Below are positions 7,844-16,211 of a DNA stretch of 64,000 bases, piece by piece. This stretch comes from CADCUY01 sp964242735 (GTDB taxonomy: Bacteria; Actinomycetota; Actinomycetes; Actinomycetales; Quadrisphaeraceae): the NCBI GenBank assembly GCA_964242735.1, contig CAXTAK010000001.1, positions 1 to 64,000 of the forward strand, in the 5' to 3' direction. Position 1 is the first letter of the stretch. The number at the start of each line of letters is the position of its first letter. Below the pieces are notes generated by a model that made no database searches, had not been told where the DNA came from, and saw only the letters and a program-made list of their open reading frames with translations. The position numbers and the translations under genes are program-made.

Positions 7844-8475
7844 GCGCCGCGGCGGGGTCGACCCCCCTGGACGAGGACCGCCCGGAGCCGGACCGCCCGG
7901 AGCCTGACCCCCTGGGGCAGGAGTGGCTCCTGGGTGAGGACGGGCTGTTCCACCGCCGGGGCGCCCGGGTGCTGGTCGTCGCGGGCCCCGCCGGGGACGA
8001 GCGGCTGCTGCTGCTGCGCGGCCACGACCCCGACCGACCCGGCCGGTCGTGGTGGTTCACCGTCGGGGGCGGCATCGGCCCCGGGGAGGACCCGCTCGCG
8101 GCCGCCGTGCGGGAGGTGGCCGAGGAGACCGGGCTGGTGCTGGCGCCCGCGCAGCTGACCGGCCCGGTGATCACCCGCTCGGCGGTGTTCGACTTCTACT
8201 CCCGCACCTGCCGCCAGGAGGAGGTGATCTACCTCGCCCGCCTGCTCGAGCCGCCCGAGCGCCTGGGGCTGCTGGACGACGCGGGCTGGACCGACGTCGA
8301 GCGCGCCACCGTCGACGAGGTGCGCTGGTGGTCGCTCCCGGAGCTGGCCGATGTCGAGGTCGCGGGCACCGAGGTGTACCCGGCGGGTCTGGCCCAGCTC
8401 GTCACCGACCTCCTGCCCGGGTGGGACGGCGCGGTGCGCCACCTCGGGGACGGCGACGGACGACGCTCGGGGTGA
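7840..8475 (+). CDS. NUDIX hydrolase
   Basis: This 211-aa hydrolase of nucleoside-diphosphate-linked substrates contains a perfect Nudix box G-x5-E-x7-REVAEETGL at about residues 77-99. The surrounding LLLLRGHDPDRP, WWFTVGGGI and YPAGLAQLV elements are typical of actinobacterial members. The first 25 residues are acidic and Pro-rich. It occupies the place of the Nudix-containing gene Rv2609c downstream of pimA in Mycobacterium, which supports a role tied to PIM or nucleotide-sugar metabolism, but the substrate is unknown. GTG 7840 overlaps the previous stop, and GTGA overlaps the next open frame. Confidence 0.9.
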   Translation: MSAAAGSTPLDEDRPEPDRPEPDPLGQEWLLGEDGLFHRRGARVLVVAGPAGDERLLLLRGHDPDRPGRSWWFTVGGGIGPGEDPLAAAVREVAEETGLVLAPAQLTGPVITRSAVFDFYSRTCRQEEVIYLARLLEPPERLGLLDDAGWTDVERATVDEVRWWSLPELADVEVAGTEVYPAGLAQLVTDLLPGWDGAVRHLGDGDGRRSG

Positions 8476-8804
8476 GCAGCGGGGTGAGCGTTCGAGTGCT
8501 CGGCAGGGTGGTCGAGGTGCACCTGGCGGCCGCCGGTGGGGAGCCGGTGCTCTCGGCGGAGGCGGTGCTCGCCGACGGACCGCTGCTCGGCGGGCTGGTG
8601 GGGGACCGGTACCGCGAGGGCACCGGGTGCGGGTCCGACGACGCCCGGCTGCGCGACGTGGTCACCGCGGGCGTCGACCTCGACGCGCTGGTCGGCCGGG
8701 GGGGCTGCGGCGATGGTGCTGCGCTCGGGGTGCTGGCGGTGGGCGACGACGTCGTGGTCGCCACCGCCGACCACCACGCACACCGCCGTGACGGGTCGCG
8801 ATGA
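8472..8804 (+). pseudogene. Shrunken MOSC-domain protein remnant
   Basis: The open frame encodes 110 aa. GRVVEVHLAAAGGEPV, GGLVGDRYREGTG, VVTAGVDLDALVGR and GVLAVGDDVVVA match, in order, four separate blocks of small MOSC proteins (GRVVxVHxAP, GLxGDRYxxGTG, VVTRGVDLxALVGR, GVLRVGDxV). The stretches normally between them, including the RRN core and the Cys-containing CEPC segment, are missing, so the domain is about 60 residues short. The frame is still open, so translation from GTG 8472 coupled to the Nudix gene is possible, but Moco binding is unlikely. It is convergent with yihY 4 nt away. Confidence 0.5.
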
Positions 8805-8808
8805 CGCC

Positions 8809-10020
8809 TCAGGAGCCGCGTGCGGTGCCCGGCGGAACACCTGCCCCGCGCTGCCCCTCCGAGCGGTCGATGCCCGTGGTGGTGAGCCCGACGCTGCCGG
8901 CGGTGGTGACGTGCGGTCGCGCCACCGGCGCACCGACGCGGTCGCTGCCCGCCCCCCGGCGGGCCTCCTCGACCGCGTCGGCCGCCGCAGCGTCCAGGGT
9001 CTCCCCGCGGGCGCCGACCTCCGCCTCCACGGTCGGCACGGGCCCGGTGACGACCCACGCCGCGGCGTACACCACCACCCGGCTGACGAGGTTGATCCAC
9101 ACGAGCACCGTGACGAGACCGGCGAAGGCGCCGTAGACCGGGTCGCTGCTGGTGCCGGCGAGCAGCACCGTCGCGAGCTGCTTGAGCACCTCGACACCCA
9201 CCGCACCGAGGAGGGCGCCGGTCCAGGTGTTGCGCCACGGCATCGCGTGCCGGGGCAGGCGCCCGAACACCACCAGGAGCACCGCGAAGTCGGCCAGGAC
9301 CGGCAGGGCGACGGCCAGGGCCTGCACCCCGAGCGCGCTCGCTCGACTCGCGGCCAGGCCCAGCAGGTCCAGCACCCAGGCCGTGGAGGCCGTGGTCACG
9401 GCCGAGGCGGCGGTGGCGACCAGGACGGTGGTGCCCAGCAGCACCAGCAGCAGCAGGTCGGTCACGCCCTGGCGGAGCACGCCGTCGTCCTCGGGGGCCA
9501 CCGCCCACATCCGCCGCAGGGCGGTGCGCAGCGCGTCGAGGCACCCGATCCCGGAGTACACCAGCCCAGCGACGCCACCGAGGCCGACGCCCACACCGCT
9601 GGTGGCACCGGTGGCGATGGCGTCGAGGTCGATGCCGTCCGGCCCCGCCAGCCCGGGCAGGTTCTGGGTCAGCCACGCGGTGAACAGGTCCTGGGCGCCG
9701 GGGTCCAGACGGGCCACCCAGCTCAGGGCGAGGTAGGCGAGGGCGATGAGGGGGAACAGCGAGAGGAACCCGAAGTAGGTGATCGCCCCGGCCAGGGTGG
9801 CGCCCTGCAGGGTGTCGTAGTGCTCCACCGTGCTCACCGCGTGGTCCAGCACCGGGTGCCGGCGGCGCTGGACGGCGAGCGCGGCCCTGGCGCGCGCGAC
9901 CACGGCGGGCACGACGAGGACCCTAGTGCGGCGGCGGGGGGCGGTCACCGCGCGGCGGAGGTGCGGCGGGCTCGCCCGGCGGCGCGGTGATCGCCCGGGC
10001 CGACCCCCGATCACGCGCAC
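8809..10020 (-). CDS. YihY/BrkB family integral membrane protein
   Basis: This 403-aa protein has six hydrophobic segments and the YihY (UPF0761) signature: GATLAGAITYFGFLSLFPLI near residue 75, then GIGCLDALRTALRRMWAV, MPWRNTWTGALLGAVGVEVLK, and SSDPVYGAFAGLVTVLVWIN with YAAAWV. Members were first called ribonuclease BN by error; their function is unknown. Both ends carry charged cytoplasmic tails, and the first 50 residues are Arg-rich, so the real start may be one of the downstream Val codons. It is the last gene of the minus-strand biotin-transport cluster, 19 nt after bioN. Confidence 0.88.
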   Translation of the reverse strand: MRVIGGRPGRSPRRRASPPHLRRAVTAPRRRTRVLVVPAVVARARAALAVQRRRHPVLDHAVSTVEHYDTLQGATLAGAITYFGFLSLFPLIALAYLALSWVARLDPGAQDLFTAWLTQNLPGLAGPDGIDLDAIATGATSGVGVGLGGVAGLVYSGIGCLDALRTALRRMWAVAPEDDGVLRQGVTDLLLLVLLGTTVLVATAASAVTTASTAWVLDLLGLAASRASALGVQALAVALPVLADFAVLLVVFGRLPRHAMPWRNTWTGALLGAVGVEVLKQLATVLLAGTSSDPVYGAFAGLVTVLVWINLVSRVVVYAAAWVVTGPVPTVEAEVGARGETLDAAAADAVEEARRGAGSDRVGAPVARPHVTTAGSVGLTTTGIDRSEGQRGAGVPPGTARGS

Positions 10021-10039
10021 CCGGGGGGCGGGGCACCGC

Positions 10040-10636
10040 TCAGTCGTCCACCCCGCGCGCGGTGAGCGCCTCGCCGAGCAGGTGCGCGTGGCGGATGCTG
10101 CGGATCACCAGCGGCACGAGCAGCGCCCGCGGGCTGCGCTCGAGCCCGCGGGCGCGCCGTGCCTCGCCGACCTCGGCGACGGTCGCCACCAGCAGCGGTG
10201 CCGACCTGATCGTCAGGGCCAGCACCAGCGCCACGCGCTCGGGCTCCACCCCCAGGCGGCGCGCCGGGCGCAGCGCGGCGGTCACGGCGTCCAGGACGTC
10301 CTGCACCCGGGTGGTCAGGGTCAGCAGCGCCGCCGCGAGGACGGCGGCGAGCATCGTGCCCACCACCACGACGACCGCGCGCCACCCCCCGGCCCACCAC
10401 TGGAAGGGCACCAGCGCCACGACGAACCAGCGCAGCGGCCACACCTGCTGCGCGGCGACCCGCGGTGGCACACGCGCCACGGCGAGCAGCACCACGAGCA
10501 CCCCCGCGGCGACCGCCACGGCCGCGGGGGAGCGGACCGCGACCAGCACGGAGGTGCCGACCGCGAGCGCGGCCAGCTTGGCGCCCGCGGGCAGCCGGTG
10601 CAGCACCGTGCTCCCCGGCCGGTAGAGGCCGATCAC
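10040..10636 (-). CDS. bioN: Energy-coupling factor transporter transmembrane protein (BioN/EcfT)
   Basis: This 198-aa membrane subunit couples ATP hydrolysis to the substrate-binding S component. The N-terminal YRPGSTVLHRLPAGAKL, four to five membrane helices, and the two coupling motifs containing Ala-Arg-Gly (EARRARG and ALTARG near the C terminus) are typical of EcfT. The GTG start overlaps the stop of the ATPase gene by 4 nt. Together with BioY it forms a dedicated biotin ECF transporter. Confidence 0.88.
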   Translation of the reverse strand: MIGLYRPGSTVLHRLPAGAKLAALAVGTSVLVAVRSPAAVAVAAGVLVVLLAVARVPPRVAAQQVWPLRWFVVALVPFQWWAGGWRAVVVVVGTMLAAVLAAALLTLTTRVQDVLDAVTAALRPARRLGVEPERVALVLALTIRSAPLLVATVAEVGEARRARGLERSPRALLVPLVIRSIRHAHLLGEALTARGVDD

Positions 10637-11307
10637 GCCAGCAGCGCCCGGTAGGCGGCCACGGCCGCGCGCGGCCGGTCGTCGGCGACGAGCCGGCCCT
10701 CGTGCAGCACCAGCACCCGGTCGACGCCGTCGAGCAGGTCGAGGTGGTGGGTGACCAGCACCACCTGCTGGGGCAGCCCGGCGAGCAGTCCGGTGATGCG
10801 GCGGGCGTTGCGCAGGTCCAGCAGCGTCGTGGGCTCGTCGAGGACGAGCACGTCGGGGTCGAGCACCAGCACCGCGGCCAGGGCCAGCAGCTGCTTCTGC
10901 CCACCGCTGAGCAGGTGCGCGGGCGAGTCGCCCAGACCCGCGAGCCCGAACCGGTGCAGCACCTCCTCCACGCGGGCGGTGACCTCCTCGCGCGGCATGC
11001 GCGAGCGGCGCAGGGAGAACGCGACGTCCTCGGCGACGGTGGGCATGACGATCTGCGCGTCGGGGTCGCTGAAGACGAAGCCCACGCGCCGGCGCACCCC
11101 GGCCCCGTCACGGCGGGTGTCCAGGCCCCCGACCTCCACCGAACCGCCGGTGGGCAGCACCAGGCCGTTGAGGGTGCGGGCCAGGGTCGACTTCCCCGAC
11201 CCGTTCGCCCCGATGACCCCGATGCGCCCCTCGGTGAGGTCCGCGCTGATCCCGTCGAGGACCGCGCGGTCCCCGAAGCGGTGCGAGACCCCGCGCAACC
11301 GGATCAC
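10633..11307 (-). CDS. bioM: Biotin ECF transporter ATPase (BioM)
   Basis: This 224-aa ABC ATPase has Walker A GANGSGKST (about residues 34-42), a Q-loop region FSDPDAQIVMPTV, ABC signature LLSGGQKQLL, Walker B VLVLDEPT and switch His VTHHLD. The pattern FxxPDxQIxxxTVxED is typical of ECF ATPases. GTG 11307 overlaps the thiolase stop by 4 nt. Only one ATPase gene is present, as in BioMNY systems where it acts as a homodimer. Confidence 0.9.
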   Translation of the reverse strand: MIRLRGVSHRFGDRAVLDGISADLTEGRIGVIGANGSGKSTLARTLNGLVLPTGGSVEVGGLDTRRDGAGVRRRVGFVFSDPDAQIVMPTVAEDVAFSLRRSRMPREEVTARVEEVLHRFGLAGLGDSPAHLLSGGQKQLLALAAVLVLDPDVLVLDEPTTLLDLRNARRITGLLAGLPQQVVLVTHHLDLLDGVDRVLVLHEGRLVADDRPRAAVAAYRALLA

Positions 11308-12473
11308 GGCGGCGACCCGCCGACCCGCTCCAGGACCAGCGCGACGCCCTGCCCACCGCCGACCGCGCAGGCCGCCACCCCGTACCGGGGCCCGCCGGCG
11401 GCCAGCATCCGCGCCACCAGCCGCACCACGAGGACCGCCCCGGAGGCCCCCCACGGGTGCCCCAGCGCCAGGGCCCCGCCGTCGGGGCACACCCGCTCGG
11501 CGTCCGCCCCCATCGGGTCCAGGCCCAGGGCGTCGGTCAGGGCCAGGACCTGCGCGGCGAAGGCCTCGGTGACCTCCAGGACCCCGACGTCGGCCACGTC
11601 CACCCCGGCGCGCCCCAGGGCGGCGCGGACCGCCGGCAACGGGCCCAGGCCCGGCGCGGCGGGGTCGACGCCGGTCACGGCACCGGCCCGCACGGCCAGC
11701 CCGGGAACCCCCAGGCCGGCGCGCACCCCCTCGCTGACCACGGCCACCGCCGCCGCGCCGTCGCTGACCCCGCACGCGTTGCCCGCTGTGACGCTGCCCC
11801 CGGGGGTGAAGGCGGCGGGGAAGCGGGCCAGGTGCGCCGGGGTGAGACCGCTGCGGGGCCGGTCGTCGCGCCCCAGGCCCGCGACCGCCACCAGCTCGCC
11901 GTCGAAGGCGCCGCGGGCGACGGCGGCCACGGCCCGGGCGTGGGAGCGGGCGGCGTAGGCGTCCTGGCGCTCGCGGGAGATGCCCAGCGCCGCGGCGAGC
12001 GCGTCGGCGGCCGCGCCCATCTCGGGGTCCGGGTGGCCGGGGGGCGTGAAGGGCGCCCGGTCGTAGCGCACGGGGGCGGCGCCGGGCGCGGTCGGTGGCC
12101 AGGAGCGCTGCGGGGCGGTGCTGGCGCTCTCGGCGCCCCCGGCGAGGTAGGCCTCACCGGCGCCGCCCGCGACCAGGGCGGCGGCCAGGCGCACCGCCTC
12201 GAGCCCGCTGCCGCACTGGCGGTCGACGGTCACGCCCGGGACGCCGTGGCCCAGGCCCGCGGCCAGCGCCGCGACGCGGGCGGTGTCCCCACCGGGGCCG
12301 GTGCAGTTGCCCAGCAGCACGTCGTCGACCACGAGGCCGTCGGGCAGGCGGTCGGCCAGCGCCCGCAGCACGGGGGCCGCGAGGTCGTGCACGGGCGTGG
12401 TCGCCAGCGCCCGCCCGGCGGTGGCGATGGGGGTGCGCAGGCCAGCGACGACCACGGGGGTGCGCTGGTCCAC
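11304..12473 (-). CDS. Thiolase (acetyl-CoA acetyl/acyltransferase)
   Basis: This 389-aa thiolase has the acylated Cys in DRQCGSGLEAVRLA (near residue 89), ALGHPWGASGA with the catalytic His (near 345), and the second Cys in ACAVGGGQGVALV near the C terminus, so all catalytic residues are present. It breaks or forms carbon-carbon bonds in acyl-CoA. It lies between an adenylate-forming ligase and bioM in a run of overlapping genes, hence one transcript with the biotin transporter. Its role there (acyl-CoA for pimelate/biotin metabolism, or fatty acid turnover) is not shown by the sequence. Confidence 0.9.
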   Translation of the reverse strand: MDQRTPVVVAGLRTPIATAGRALATTPVHDLAAPVLRALADRLPDGLVVDDVLLGNCTGPGGDTARVAALAAGLGHGVPGVTVDRQCGSGLEAVRLAAALVAGGAGEAYLAGGAESASTAPQRSWPPTAPGAAPVRYDRAPFTPPGHPDPEMGAAADALAAALGISRERQDAYAARSHARAVAAVARGAFDGELVAVAGLGRDDRPRSGLTPAHLARFPAAFTPGGSVTAGNACGVSDGAAAVAVVSEGVRAGLGVPGLAVRAGAVTGVDPAAPGLGPLPAVRAALGRAGVDVADVGVLEVTEAFAAQVLALTDALGLDPMGADAERVCPDGGALALGHPWGASGAVLVVRLVARMLAAGGPRYGVAACAVGGGQGVALVLERVGGSPP

Positions 12474-13607
12474 CTAGCCCCGCTCCAGGCGGGTGAGGGC
12501 ACCGGCGGTGACGGCGTCGGCGAGCCGCTGGCGGTCGACCTTGCCCGACGCCGTGCGGGGCAGGGCCGCCGCGGTGTGCCACCGCGGGGGTCGGGCGGGG
12601 CGGGGCAGTGCCCGGGTGGCCGCCGCCAGTCGCGCCGCCAGCCCCGCCCCGTCCTCGGGGCCGCGTGGGGCAGGGACGACCACGGCGGCGAGGACCTCGC
12701 CGAGGGTGGGGTGCGGGACACCGACGACGGCGAGGTCACCCACCCCCTCGACACCGGCGAGCGCCCGCTCGACCTCCTCCACCACCACGGTGTGTCCTCC
12801 GGTGGTCACGACCGTGCCGCCGCGGCCGCGGACCACCACCGCGCCGTCGGCGGCCACGGACCCGAGGTCACCGACGGTGGCCCACGCCCCGTCGCGGCGC
12901 AGCGGCCCGCCGTCGCCGCCGTCGAGGTACCCGCGGGCGAGGTACGGCGAGCGCGCCCACAGCCTCCCGTCCCGATCGGCGACCTCGACACCGGGGAACG
13001 CCCGCATCGCGTCGTCGCCGGCCCGCCAAGCCACGAAGGACAGCTCGGCGGCGCCGTAGTACTCCACCACGCGCCAGCCCAGCGCGGCCGCGCGGCGTCG
13101 CAGCGGCGCGGGCACCGCGTCACCGGCGGCGACGGCGGTGCGCACCAGGGGGAGGGCGCCCGCCTCGCCCGCCTCCACGGCCCGGGCCAGCAGCGCCGGC
13201 ACCGCGTGCAGCGCGGTGGCGCGCGCCGGCGGGTCGCCCTGGACGAGCACCGCCGCCCCCACGGCATCGGCGTGCCAGGCCCCGTAGAGGAACAGCGAGG
13301 AGCACAGCGGCCCCGGCAGCCACACCGCGTCGCTGCCGCCGATGCCCGTGAGAGCGGTCAGGGGCGCCACGCTGGCGTCCCAGGACGCGGCGGTGCGCAG
13401 CACCGCGCGCGGGGATCCCGTGGAACCGGACGTGCACAGCACGAGGTCACCGGCGCGCAGGCGGCCGGCGGCCGCCGCGCCGCTCAGCTGGGCGCGGACG
13501 GCGTCGACCAGCGCCGTCGGCCACCGGGGGTCGACGACCGCGGCCCAGCGTCCGCCGCGCACGGCGTCGCGCACACCGGTCAGCACCTCAGGGCCCGCCC
13601 CGACCAC
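12474..13607 (-). CDS. Short adenylate-forming (AMP-dependent) ligase
   Basis: This protein of about 377 aa belongs to the ANL superfamily and resembles compact MenE-like acyl-CoA ligases. Visible motifs are the P-loop TSGSTGSPR (near residue 60; the usual final Lys is Arg), YYGAAEL (the YGxxE motif), TVGDLG (normally TGD), and the C-terminal RTASGKVDRQRL with the catalytic Lys. The N-terminal subdomain is about 100 residues shorter than in full-length acyl-CoA synthetases. GTG 13607 is the first usable start after the bioY stop; the frame stays open upstream, so the start is uncertain. It ends directly at the thiolase start. It would activate a carboxylic acid to acyl-AMP and then acyl-CoA; the substrate is unknown. 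Confidence 0.78.
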   Translation of the reverse strand: MVGAGPEVLTGVRDAVRGGRWAAVVDPRWPTALVDAVRAQLSGAAAAGRLRAGDLVLCTSGSTGSPRAVLRTAASWDASVAPLTALTGIGGSDAVWLPGPLCSSLFLYGAWHADAVGAAVLVQGDPPARATALHAVPALLARAVEAGEAGALPLVRTAVAAGDAVPAPLRRRAAALGWRVVEYYGAAELSFVAWRAGDDAMRAFPGVEVADRDGRLWARSPYLARGYLDGGDGGPLRRDGAWATVGDLGSVAADGAVVVRGRGGTVVTTGGHTVVVEEVERALAGVEGVGDLAVVGVPHPTLGEVLAAVVVPAPRGPEDGAGLAARLAAATRALPRPARPPRWHTAAALPRTASGKVDRQRLADAVTAGALTRLERG

Positions 13608-13639
13608 CAGGGTGCCGGGGTCGGGAGCGGTGAGCCCGG

Positions 13640-14239
13640 TCAGCGGTCGCTCGCCGCGCGCCGGCCTCGGCGGGGGTCGCGCTCGGCGTCCAGCACGGGG
13701 TAGCCGCGCGCCACGGCGACCGCGACGCCGGCCGCCAGGAGGGCCTTCAGCAGGTCGCCGGGGAGGAAGACGAGGGCCGAGACGGCGGTCGCCACGAGCG
13801 TCGACGTCCCGGTCACCGCGGCCTGCACCGGCACACCGATCGCGTAGACGACCCCGATGCCGCCCACCGCGCAGGCCAGCGCGGTGGGCACGAAGCGCCG
13901 GCGGGCAGCGCCTCCGCGCAGCAGCGCCCCGGTGACGAACGCCCCGGGCAGGAACCCGAGGAAGTACCCGGCGCTGGGCCCCACGAAGACGGCGAGCCCG
14001 CCGCGCCCCCCGGCCAGCAGCGGCAGCCCCGCGGCGACCAGGACCATGAACACCAGCACGGCCAGGGCACCGCGGCGCGCCCCGAGCAGGGCGCCGGCGA
14101 CCATCACCCCGAAGGTCTGCAGCGTGATGGGCACCGGCAGGCCCGGCACGGGCAGTGCCCCCGGCAGACCCAGGGCGGCGATCAGCGCGGCGAACACGGC
14201 GATCAGGGCGAGGTCACGGGCGGGCGTCCGGCGGCTCAT
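13640..14239 (-). CDS. bioY: Biotin transporter BioY
   Basis: This 199-aa S component of the biotin ECF transporter has six hydrophobic segments. Family motifs are PVPITLQTFGVMVAGALLG (residues about 36-54), GLPLLAGGRGGLAVFVGPSAGYFLGF, and a C-terminal FLPGDLLKALLAA. The length is typical. It is the first gene of the minus-strand cluster that runs through ligase, thiolase, bioM, bioN and yihY. It is divergent from pdxS, with a 156-nt intergenic region where no clear BirA or BioQ operator was seen. Confidence 0.95.
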   Translation of the reverse strand: MSRRTPARDLALIAVFAALIAALGLPGALPVPGLPVPITLQTFGVMVAGALLGARRGALAVLVFMVLVAAGLPLLAGGRGGLAVFVGPSAGYFLGFLPGAFVTGALLRGGAARRRFVPTALACAVGGIGVVYAIGVPVQAAVTGTSTLVATAVSALVFLPGDLLKALLAAGVAVAVARGYPVLDAERDPRRGRRAASDR

Positions 14240-14395
14240 CAGCGACTCCAGGGGGCAGGCTCACCCGGGCGGTGCAGCGCGCTGGCGGCAGCGTAGGGCG
14301 ACGGCCGCGGGAACGCGGACCGGGCGGCCGGACGGGCAGGACCGTGACGCCTACCATGGACCGACTCCCCACGACACCCCCTGGAGATGCCCCTC

Positions 14396-15325
14396 ATGTC
14401 CGCGATGCCCTCGGACGCCCAGCAGCCCGCCGCCACCGACGCCCCCGCGGTCGGGACCGAGCGCGTCAAGCGCGGCATGGCCCAGCAGGTCAAGGGCGGG
14501 GTGATCATGGACGTCGTCACCGCCGAGCAGGCGAAGATCGCCGAGGACGCCGGGGCGGTGGCGGTGATGGCCCTGGAGCGGGTGCCCGCCGACATCCGCT
14601 CGCAGGGCGGTGTCGCGCGGATGAGCGACCCCGACCTCATCGACGCGATCATCGCCACCGTGTCCATCCCGGTGATGGCCAAGGCCCGCATCGGGCACTT
14701 CGTCGAGGCGCAGGTGCTGCAGAGCCTCGGGGTGGACTACATCGACGAGTCCGAGGTGCTCACCCCCGCCGACTACGCGCACCACATCGACAAGACGCGC
14801 TTCACCGTCCCCTTCGTGTGCGGAGCGACGAACCTGGGTGAGGCGCTGCGCCGCATCACCGAGGGCGCGGCCATGATCCGCTCCAAGGGCGAGGCGGGCA
14901 CCGGTGACGTCTCCAACGCGACGATGCACATGCGCACCATCCGCGGGGAGATCGCCCGGCTGTCCTCGCTGGCGCCCGAGGAGCTGTTCCTCGCCGCGAA
15001 GGAGCTGCAGGCCCCCCACGAGCTGGTCACCGAGGTCGCCCGCCTCGGGCGGCTGCCCGTCGTCCTGTTCACCGCCGGCGGCATCGCCACCCCGGCGGAC
15101 GCGGCGATGATGATGCAGCTGGGCGCCGACGGGGTCTTCGTCGGCTCGGGCATCTTCAAGTCCGGCAACCCCGCGCAGCGCGCGGAGGCCATCGTGGCGG
15201 CGACGACCTTCCACGACGACCCCGACATCATCGCGAAGGTCTCCCGCGGTCTCGGCGAGGCCATGGTGGGCCTGAACGTCGACGCCATCCCCGAGCCGCA
15301 CCGCCTGGCCCAGCGCGGCTGGTGA
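14396..15325 (+). CDS. pdxS: Pyridoxal 5'-phosphate synthase lyase subunit PdxS
   Basis: This 309-aa subunit builds PLP from ribose 5-phosphate, glyceraldehyde 3-phosphate and ammonia supplied by PdxT; twelve copies form the synthase. QVKGGVIMDVV contains the conserved Asp, MAKARIGHFVEAQ the first Schiff-base Lys (K96), and IRSKGEAGTGDV the second Lys. The C-terminal FVGSGIFKS binds phosphate. GGAG at 14383-14386 is 9 nt before ATG 14396 but touches the alternative ATG 14387, so 14396 is preferred. Its partner pdxT is not adjacent but 16.5 kb downstream. Confidence 0.97.
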   Translation: MSAMPSDAQQPAATDAPAVGTERVKRGMAQQVKGGVIMDVVTAEQAKIAEDAGAVAVMALERVPADIRSQGGVARMSDPDLIDAIIATVSIPVMAKARIGHFVEAQVLQSLGVDYIDESEVLTPADYAHHIDKTRFTVPFVCGATNLGEALRRITEGAAMIRSKGEAGTGDVSNATMHMRTIRGEIARLSSLAPEELFLAAKELQAPHELVTEVARLGRLPVVLFTAGGIATPADAAMMMQLGADGVFVGSGIFKSGNPAQRAEAIVAATTFHDDPDIIAKVSRGLGEAMVGLNVDAIPEPHRLAQRGW

Positions 15326-15384
15326 CGCCGTGTCGCTCGCCGTCCTCGTGACGGATCCCCAGGTGCACCTGCGGGGGCTCACCC

Positions 15385-15889
15385 GTGAGCGGCGCGGACG
15401 TGCTGGTCGCGACGGGCTCGTCCGACGGCGAGCGGTCGGAACTCCTCCACGGTCTGCTGGTCGGCAGGGACCCCCGGGCCGCCGGTGGACGCCCCGGTGG
15501 TCACGGAGCTCCGCCACCTCATCCGGCGACGACCGGAACCGCGGCTCGTCCAGGCTCTCGCGCCCCTCGCCGTGAGGGACACCTCGGAGCCTGGACCGGA
15601 CCTCGCCGTCACCCGGCACGTGGACCTGGTCCACGAGCCCGGCACCTGCGCCGCTGTGCGGGTCCACGAGTCCTGGGTGCTCGACGTCCCGCGCCGCGAG
15701 GTCGTGGTGCACACCGAGCCCGGTGATGCCGGGTACGCCACCGTGCGGCGGCTGCCGCGGACGGCGCCCCCGGAGGTGCTCGGGGTCGACGTCGACCTGG
15801 CCGCCCCGCTCGCCGACCTCTGGGGTCGTCACCGCGCCGGCCCGATGACGAGCCCGCGCCGGTCTCGACCCACCAGGAGCGCCCCGTGA
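15385..15889 (+). pseudogene. Decayed Uma2-family (DUF820) protein
   Basis: Reading from GTG 15385, the frame gives ADVLVATGSSDGERSELLHG, which matches the Uma2 N terminus (LxxLPDDGxRYELxDGxLV). The family similarity then moves to another frame between about 15469 and 15485: APVVTELRHLIRR, PLAVRDTSEPGPDLAVTR, and finally ESWVLDVPRREVVVHTEP, the counterpart of the YWVVDPxxRxVEVY strand. The segment that normally carries the E-x-K active site (VEVLSPST...K) is absent. So there is one frameshift and one deletion of about 25 codons in a PD-(D/E)XK-like nuclease-fold gene. The second part is open to 15889 and overlaps the next start (GTGA). Confidence 0.5.
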
Positions 15890-16203
15890 CCACACCGACC
15901 GACACCCGCCCCGAGCTGCTCACCGTCGTCGCGACCATGCGCGCGAAGGCCGGCCGGGAGGAGGCGCTGCGCGCGGTCCTGCACGCCCTCGTCCAGCCCA
16001 CGGCGCAGGAGGCGGGGTACGTCGACGACGACCTCCACCAGAGCGTCGAGGATCCGGCGGAGTTCGCGGTCTACCAGAACTGGGAGTCCGCGGCGCACCT
16101 CGACGCCCACCTGGCGGCCCCGCACCTGACAGCCTTCGCGGCGATGACGGGCGAGCTGCTCGACGGTCCCCTGGTCGTGCGCCGCATGCGCCGGGTCGCC
16201 TGA
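15886..16203 (+). CDS. Antibiotic biosynthesis monooxygenase (ABM) family protein
   Basis: This 105-aa protein is of the YgiN/ABM ferredoxin-like fold family, which includes quinol monooxygenases and heme-degrading enzymes. LLTVVATMRAKAGREEALRAVL, the central EAGYVDDDLHQS, FAVYQNWESAAHLDAHLAAPHL and the final LDGPLVVRRM follow the family pattern closely. It appears intact, and its GTG start overlaps the stop of the decayed gene before it. A cupin gene follows 8 nt later, so the two may form a small redox/detoxification operon. The substrate is unknown. Confidence 0.85.
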   Translation: MTTPTDTRPELLTVVATMRAKAGREEALRAVLHALVQPTAQEAGYVDDDLHQSVEDPAEFAVYQNWESAAHLDAHLAAPHLTAFAAMTGELLDGPLVVRRMRRVA

Positions 16204-16211
16204 GCGCTCCG

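Noticed and set aside
14240..14386. Biotin or PLP-responsive operator between bioY and pdxS
   Set aside because: No palindrome resembling BirA, BioQ or PdxR sites was seen; only a weak TACCAT box around 14352.
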